Of a DNA stretch of 13,556 bases, positions 9,683-13,556 are shown piece by piece (positions within the stretch are counted from its first letter, which is position 1; each line of letters opens with the position of its first letter). Under the pieces are notes generated by a model. The model did not search any database. It saw only the letters and a program-made list of their open reading frames with translations, and was not told the origin of the DNA. The position numbers were made by a program, and so were the translations under genes. Source of the stretch: Euperipatoides rowelli (Eukaryota > Onychophora > Udeonychophora > Euonychophora > Peripatopsidae); assembly GCA_003024985.2 (NCBI GenBank), contig PXIH01S0020677.1; one strand, 5' to 3'.

Positions 9683-9780
9683 TAGCGATGTACTGAGTCC
9701 AAAAAAATGTTGGGTATCAATTACTCTGTAAAATAATGCTTTGCTACCCGGCCCGGATACCAAGTACCGTGTTGATTTTC
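9683..9780 (+). mobile_element. Possible terminal relic of a hAT-like transposon
   Basis: The segment opens AGCGATGTACTGAGTCC and continues with GGGTATC, TTACTCTG, TACCCGGCCCGGATACC and AAGTACC. The opening resembles the CAG-G-TGTACCGA style of terminal inverted repeat seen in several animal hAT families. Alternating GGTATC/GATACC words are frequent in non-autonomous hAT ends. It is also a GC-richer island in AT-rich surroundings. No matching inverted end or 8-bp target duplication was found, so this is at best one degraded end. The resemblance is from memory of family patterns and is tentative. Confidence 0.25.
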
Positions 9781-10126
9781 ATGATTTCCCCGACTTACAA
9801 CTTGACACTAGCGCAGTGTTAATGTTTATAATTCATTAATTACTTGGTATTCAAAATTATCCAAAGGACAGTGAATGTTTATTTTATTGCTGGCTAATCT
9901 TAACTTAATTTAGGCTTTTTTTATTTTCATCAATACACTAAAAATTAAAAGTCAAAACATATTTTATTTTCCATCATGTTTTTTTTCTATTAATGTTATT
10001 AATACCCACTCGTTTTCATACTTAATAATGACATATAAAAGTATAATTTTTTAAAACAATATATAGTCTACGTGTTGTTGCTAAACACTGGCTTCTAGAA
10101 GAAAGGATTTGAAAATGAATAAATGA

Positions 10127-10159
10127 CATCTTTTGTAAGCTTTCTTCTTACAAAAGATG
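10127..10159. repeat. Perfect 13-bp hairpin with 7-nt loop
   Basis: CATCTTTTGTAAG (10127-10139) is followed by a 7-nt loop CTTTCTT and the exact reverse complement CTTACAAAAGATG (10147-10159). The stem does not extend further outward. It is too short for a microRNA precursor and has no T-run typical of a terminator. It may be a cruciform-prone relic. Confidence 0.8.
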
Positions 10160-10341
10160 AGAAAAATAATGTTGATAATATTCAAGATTTGTTGTCTTAT
10201 TTAGTTAAAATCTTATTTGAAAGCAGTACAATATTTGGACGGTGTTATGCAATAACCATTCAAGCCACAGTTTTAATAAAAATGAGTTAACCCACTCTAG
10301 GTAACCATAAGGGTTTCTTTCTATGACTTCAAATCAGTTAA

Positions 10342-10725
10342 GCTGTATCTGCATTGATCTGTCATATAGAGACAGAAATATCAACATTGTTACACATCGT
10401 TACATGCATTTATGCGTACATTGCAAACTTTAAATGCATTTTACTCAAAACTATACCCATGTGGCTTGATGGTTTATTGCACAACACCGTCCATTTATTC
10501 CTCCGCTCTTCGTATATTTCTGATCTAAAATACGAAGAGCGGAGAAATAAAACATTCCTCGAAAGGCAGAAAGAGCATTGTTGTTTCATCATAATCTCCC
10601 ATTTTTTGCACTTTAACCTTTTGACACATATATACGATTTTCAAAATTATGCCACAAAGCGTTCTTCCCTATTTATATACGTTTTCAAAATATATCTAAA
10701 CAGTATGCCTGTAAATTTATGTTGA
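10342..10725 (+). other. Unassigned 127-codon open frame, probably not a gene
   Basis: There is no stop between the TAA at 10339-10341 and the stop ending at 10725. The first ATG in frame would give only about 88 residues. The peptide has no recognisable motif, and a hairpin at 10494-10551 sits in the middle of it, so both strands read a YEERRNK-like stretch there. Its length is a mild surprise in AT-rich sequence, but there is no family, splice or codon-usage support. Confidence 0.1.
10494..10551. repeat. Strong 22-bp inverted repeat (hairpin)
   Basis: The left arm 10494-10515 and right arm 10530-10551 are complementary at 21 of 22 positions around a 14-nt loop. The inner 15 bp are perfect (CTCCGCTCTTCGTAT against ATACGAAGAGCGGAG). 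Pairing does not continue outside the arms. The arm is far richer in GC than its surroundings. It contains AAGAGCGG, close to the AAGAGCGCC word repeated at 11.3-12.9 kb, so it may be a foldback piece of the same repeat family. Confidence 0.9.
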
Positions 10726-10747
10726 TATTGAAACTTGGTAGGGAAGT

Positions 10748-10762
10748 ACTGCCATCTATTGA
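10748..10762 (-). promoter_or_regulatory. CTCF-like motif (weak)
   Basis: Read on the minus strand, TCAATAGATGGCAGT matches the commonly quoted 15-base CTCF core CCASYAGRKGGCRSY at 13 positions. Short matches like this arise by chance and in repeats, and presence of CTCF in the source organism is assumed, not known. Confidence 0.15.
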
Positions 10763-10844
10763 CTGCTAGTAGAAACCATGATTACTTTATTTACTGCATA
10801 AGGTAGTTGCTGTTGCTGAGATTTCTGACATAGTCACAAATTTT

Positions 10845-10860
10845 ACAAAATGGCGCAGCG
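10845..10860 (+). promoter_or_regulatory. YY1-like / initiation-context word just upstream of the piggyBac fragment
   Basis: ACAAAATGGCGCAGCG gives an ATG at 10850 with A at -3 and G at +4, a good animal initiation context. It also resembles a YY1 site (AANATGGCG). The reading frame ends after MAQRTRDF. It may be the old start of the transposase reading frame, now out of frame, or just a chance motif. Confidence 0.25.
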
Positions 10861-10886
10861 TACAAGAGATTTTTGACCGACAATGA

Positions 10887-11023
10887 CTACTGTTCAATTT
10901 TGATGATTCATTTTCTCGGCTGGCTCAAAATATGCAGCTATCAGATACACCAACTGAATTAGATATTTTTGAAATTTTTTTGATGCAGATTTAGTAGAAA
11001 TAATCGTGAATGAAACAAACAGG
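10887..11023 (+). pseudogene. piggyBac (PGBD-type) transposase N-terminal fragment, frameshifted
   Basis: From 10887 one forward frame reads an acidic stretch, then MQLSDTPTELDIFEIF up to 10979. After a one-base shift in the seven-T run at 10975-10981 the next frame continues DADLVEIIVNETNR to 11023, followed at once by TAG. Together the two stretches match the start of the piggyBac transposase domain (DDE_Tnp_1_7), whose usual pattern is an aromatic-rich F-x-LFF, an acidic pair, then LIV-x-ETNRYA. This is family knowledge; no search was run. Homology stops exactly at a CAG-GTAGCC that could be a splice donor, otherwise it is a truncation. The catalytic aspartates, the GRLSF-QY region and the cysteine-rich C-terminus were not found downstream. 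A well-placed ATG (ACAAAATGG, 10850) lies upstream in another frame and is followed by only eight codons. A minus-strand open frame at 10894-11097 is its shadow. Confidence 0.65.
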
Positions 11024-11277
11024 TAGCCTACTGTAAACCAATTCTCTATGAAACTTACAGTATGTACGTGACAGCGTGATAGCTCGAAGTTGCACAAATA
11101 TTTCCAATAAATGTTAATGAAATGTATTTGTGTTTCAGATTTTTTTAATAAATATGGATTTCAAGCGTTACTGGCAGTTATGCATTTTAATATATACATA
11201 AAATAATTTTTAATGATTCAGTTTATGCATTATTAAGAGTAAGCAGTTTTTTTTTTTTTAATGCCTATCATTTATTA

Positions 11278-11465
11278 TTAGCGTAGATTGTCGACCAAGA
11301 GCGCCCCTCCAAGTAAGGGCGCCCCCTTCCCTATTTCTTGGTAAAACATAGGTAACCAGCGCCATCGCTGAAGAAGAGCGCCATCACTGCACTTTGACTT
11401 TTTTATCACTCTAAAAGAAATCCAAGGGATATCCATACAAGAGCGCCCCCTAGATTTTTGCTTCA
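11278..11465. mobile_element. GC-richer repeat patch with three AAGAGCGCC words
   Basis: AAGAGCGCC occurs at 11297-11305, 11374-11382 and 11439-11447, all on the plus strand, within a patch clearly richer in GC than its flanks. An internal small hairpin pairs GCGCCC (11301-11306) with GGGCGC (11317-11322). The minus strand is open for 62 codons and reads repeated GAL from GGCGCTCTT words. Because the repeats are interspersed and shared with 12578-12893, I read it as a non-coding dispersed element, not a gene. Both patches are followed downstream by CTACGGTATT (11704-11713 and 12884-12893), which may mark a shared end. Confidence 0.5.
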
Positions 11466-12577
11466 TTTTACCTCATCTAAGGTTCAGGACAGTGTATCCA
11501 AATAAGATCACCGTTACCTGTCACTATCCTGGAATCTGACATTATTATGCTGTGACATCATTTTTTATGTATTTTACATCATCATATCACAGCCACTTTA
11601 ACATAGCCGTACAAGAATGCCATTTAGAAAATACTGCCTAGCCAACCTCGTTTTCAATGATATTATTAATAAATTATTTAACTTTAATCTAGTTAAAATG
11701 AACTACGGTATTGCTAAAATTATTTTGAGAAAAAAAAAACATTTAACATGGTTCGAATGGATAAGCTCCTGTAAAACTTTGGTTTTGTTTGGATGACTAT
11801 GTGAGACATCGAACTGCTGGTGATGTCAATACAATGCTCAAACTGAAATACTGTAGGCTATGCTTTGTTTACCTTTCTGTTTGACATAAAAGGTATTATA
11901 TTCAGGTAATTCCTATCAACTCAAAAACTTTTATGGTATATAATTGGGTCCTGTTAATCAAAGTATGTAGGCTACCCTGTTTCATCCCGAATAGTCAAAT
12001 TGTGCCTACTTTTGCTCCTATACTTTAAAGCTCAGTGCCATTTTTAATCTCTGAGAAATATAAACATATTATGATTCTTAATAAATTCATACCTCCTAAA
12101 TTAATGAAGATAAACTGTTGAAACTTGACAGGCAGAACTATTTTTATATAATAAAACTGTTTATTAACTTTGTATTTGTGTACTGTATATGTTCTATGGT
12201 TGCAACGTATCGTACAGAATCATATGGGTTATTAAAAAAAAAAAAATATTACCAGTATTAAAATATCTGTATATAGGATGAATATGCGAATAAATATTTA
12301 AATTTTAATATTTCTTTAATGAAAACTAATATTTTTCAAGAAAAAACATACCGACTACATTAGTCCTAAAAATTTAGCCAATCATTTGTCGGCTAACAAA
12401 TCAATTCCCATATCGATCATTCTACACTGTCATGAGCTGTGCGGTAGAAAAAAGGTAAGCTTGTAATAGGTTTGTAGACTAGTACCGTATATGAAATTAT
12501 TCGTTTCGTTTTAGAAATCATTGTTTAGCTTATTTATTTACTTTTTTAAAGTAATTACGCTTTCCAAAATTATATTT
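11466..12577. other. AT-rich DNA without a recognisable gene
   Basis: No coding region or RNA gene could be supported. The part at about 11550-11640 (TGTGACATCA, then AATGCCATTT) loosely parallels 12637-12720 (TGTGACGTCA, then GATGCCATTT), as if the dispersed element sharing AAGAGCGCC extends through here. GTAGGCTA occurs near 11854 and 11969. The remainder is unremarkable AT-rich sequence. Confidence 0.5.
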
Positions 12578-12592
12578 TTAGTAGATGGCGCT
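12578..12592 (+). promoter_or_regulatory. CTCF-like motif inside the dispersed element
   Basis: TTAGTAGATGGCGCT fits 13 of 15 positions of CCASYAGRKGGCRSY, including all twelve from the fourth position onward. The GATGGCGCTCTT part is shared in inverted orientation with 11374-11385, so the motif may be a by-product of the repeat. Binding is not shown. Confidence 0.2.
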
Positions 12593-12639
12593 CTTATTTG
12601 GCAATACTGTATATCAGCCGAGTTAGAAATATATATGTG

Positions 12640-12647
12640 TGACGTCA
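12640..12647. promoter_or_regulatory. CRE-type palindrome TGACGTCA
   Basis: This is a perfect cAMP-response-element octamer. It stands alone, within what looks like repeat-derived sequence, with no neighbouring gene, so function is doubtful. Confidence 0.2.
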
Positions 12648-12893
12648 TGTTTTAGTGTGTACCAGCCATAATGGCATTTTCAAGATTTCCTAAAGTTTTT
12701 GTAAAGATGCCATTTCGAAAACAATATTTTTAAGGAATTCTGATTCTAGCCAAAGAAGAGCGCCTGGTCAGTTTTGCAATGCATTGTGGTAAATCTGTAT
12801 ACTAGCATGGATCCGAATAAGAGTGCCACCCCCATTTCCCCCCAAATGAATGATAAGAGCGCATGCGCTCTTGCTCGGAATTCTACGGTATTA

Positions 12894-13200
12894 TCTTTAT
12901 AATAATTTAAATACCGGTACTTTTAAATATATTTATTTTTCAGACAAAAAAAAATTAGGCTGTTAAAATATTTTTATTCCGCGCACTTTTGTTGGCATTT
13001 TTTCCCCTTAAAGGTTTAGTATGGTACCCGACACAGAATCTCTACAGACAAAGCCATTTGCGAGTAATTGCCAGGTACAAAAAATATAGCCAGGTATGCT
13101 AGGTAGCGGATAATTAGGCTACCGTATATCTGGTGCATCACTAAGAACAGTACTTTATATAATTTTTTTGGTAAGACTGTTTCTATTGTTACTAGCCACC
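12894..13200. other. AT-rich DNA without a recognisable gene
   Basis: No gene or intact element was seen. AGCCAGGTAT near 13088-13097 repeats a word present near 3590, and TTAGGCTACCGTATAT lies at about 13115-13130. Both are among the over-used words of this window and may be fragments of dispersed repeats. Confidence 0.5.
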
Positions 13201-13240
13201 ACTGTATATAAGTACTGTATATATATATATATATATATAC
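13201..13240. repeat. ACTGTATA duplication and TA microsatellite
   Basis: ACTGTATATAAGTACTGTAT leads into an uninterrupted TA run to about 13239. It abuts the left end of the foldback MITE at 13260. Confidence 0.9.
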
Positions 13241-13259
13241 ACTAAGCAGGTTTCTTTTA

Positions 13260-13479
13260 TCTGCCCACCAATGTAATTAACGTTAAGAGTCGCGCGACAA
13301 CTAAAACGTAGTAGCTTGTGGAATTACCATTTTTCTCGCCGATTTTAGTTTTTTTTCTTTATAGTCCTAACCTTACTGTAACCCTGAACCCTAAGATAAT
13401 CTAGATGTGAAATAATCTTTTGCTGAACGCCAATCTAGATAATTTCAACTTACTACCGTCAGCCATATTGGTGGGCTGA
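13260..13479. mobile_element. TA-flanked foldback MITE of about 220 bp
   Basis: The left end TCTGCCCACCAAT (13260-13272) and right end ATTGGTGGGCTGA (13467-13479) are inverted repeats with one mismatch in 13. Both sides are flanked by TA (13258-13259 and 13480-13481), and the match extends to TTATC/GATAA, 16 bp in all. TA duplication is characteristic of Tc1/mariner-type insertion, so a non-autonomous element of that kind is likely. The interior has no coding potential. It contains the palindrome GTCGCGCGAC (13289-13298), a degenerate telomere-like run (13366-13394), and AATCTAGAT twice (13398-13406 and 13432-13440). Confidence 0.65.
13366..13394. repeat. Degenerate telomere-like CCCTAA tract
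   Basis: CCTAACCTTACTGTAACCC is followed by TGAACCCTAA, which resembles irregular CCCTAA repeats. It lies inside the MITE, so it is probably part of the element's own sequence and not a telomere remnant. Confidence 0.45.
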
Positions 13480-13505
13480 TAACGGTTCTTAACCCTCTAA
13501 GCTTT

Positions 13506-13556
13506 TATATATATAGTATATACTGTGTGTGTGTATATATATACAGTATATATATA
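13506..13556. repeat. TA/TG microsatellite with inverted arms
   Basis: A TA run, a GTGTGTGTG tract and a second TA run reach the window edge. ATATACTGT and ACAGTATAT form 9-bp inverted arms across the TG tract. The array continues beyond the window. Confidence 0.9.

Larger units (their letters stand above)
12578..12893. mobile_element. Second copy of the AAGAGCGCC dispersed element, with palindrome
   Basis: The word occurs inverted at 12587-12595 (GGCGCTCTT), direct at 12756-12764, as the variant AAGAGTGCC at 12819-12827, and inside a perfect 18-bp palindrome AAGAGCGCATGCGCTCTT at 12855-12872. The words TTATTTGG, CCGAATAAG and GATAAGAGCG around them look like variants of one terminal sequence. 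The stretch ends GGAATTCTACGGTATT. Mixed orientation suggests a foldback or nested non-autonomous transposon. No transposase or target duplication was seen. Confidence 0.5.

Noticed and set aside
10494-10551. microRNA precursor
   Set aside because: Arms are almost perfectly paired, there is no lower stem or flanking pairing, and the arms look transposon-derived. Kept only as a finding to test.
10410-10592. 60-codon minus-strand open frame
   Set aside because: It overlaps the hairpin and the opposite open frame; its YEERRNK stretch is an artefact of the inverted repeat.
11278-11466. 62-codon minus-strand open frame with repeated GAL residues
   Set aside because: The repeated residues come from the dispersed GGCGCTCTT word, which also occurs outside any open frame.
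13366-13394. Interstitial telomere from chromosome fusion
   Set aside because: The tract is short and degenerate and lies inside a MITE, which explains it better.
1-13556. tRNA, rRNA or other structured RNA genes
   Set aside because: No cloverleaf-capable sequence with A and B box motifs and no rRNA-like stretch was recognised by eye.

Overview
This is an AT-rich, repeat-laden stretch of animal nuclear DNA with no intact gene. Features pointing to a eukaryote are the many tandem arrays of different period, TA and TG microsatellites, foldback elements and a decayed piggyBac-type transposase fragment. There are no tRNA or rRNA genes, no operon structure and no long open frames. Over-used words such as GTAGGCTA/TAGCCTAC and ACTGTATA, together with the transposon relics, suggest a marine invertebrate, possibly a deuterostome. 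That is an impression from word usage only and is weakly held. Two isolated N bases (74 and 93) mark ambiguous assembly positions inside the first tandem array.

The left two thirds (1-8735) is dominated by tandem repeats separated by featureless AT-rich DNA. The arrays are: a 43-bp satellite at the left edge (1-342), a two-copy 45-bp duplication near 3413-3477, an approximately 64-bp duplication in T/A-rich sequence (4152-4233), an approximately 80-bp five-copy repeat (4416-4820), and a 98-bp repeat of about four copies with an ETS-like word (5390-5793). The largest is a minisatellite of about 1.85 kb (6882-8735) built from 24-bp and 20-bp units. It carries 22 exact TGAGTCA (AP-1-type) words and has a higher-order period of about 250-306 bp. 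A 317-bp inverted-repeat segment (4999-5315) lies between two of the arrays.

The right third (about 9680-13556) holds mobile-element debris. It contains a possible hAT-like terminal relic (9683-9780), two strong hairpins (10127-10159 and 10494-10551), a frameshifted piggyBac transposase N-terminal fragment (10887-11023, +), two GC-richer patches sharing the word AAGAGCGCC (11278-11465 and 12578-12893), and a TA-flanked 220-bp foldback MITE (13260-13479) with degenerate telomere-like sequence inside. The window ends in TA/TG microsatellite.

No genes act together here. The strongest protein-level signal is the piggyBac fragment. The most unusual structure is the minisatellite, which concentrates AP-1-like and 5' splice-site-like words; whether it does anything is not shown by the sequence.
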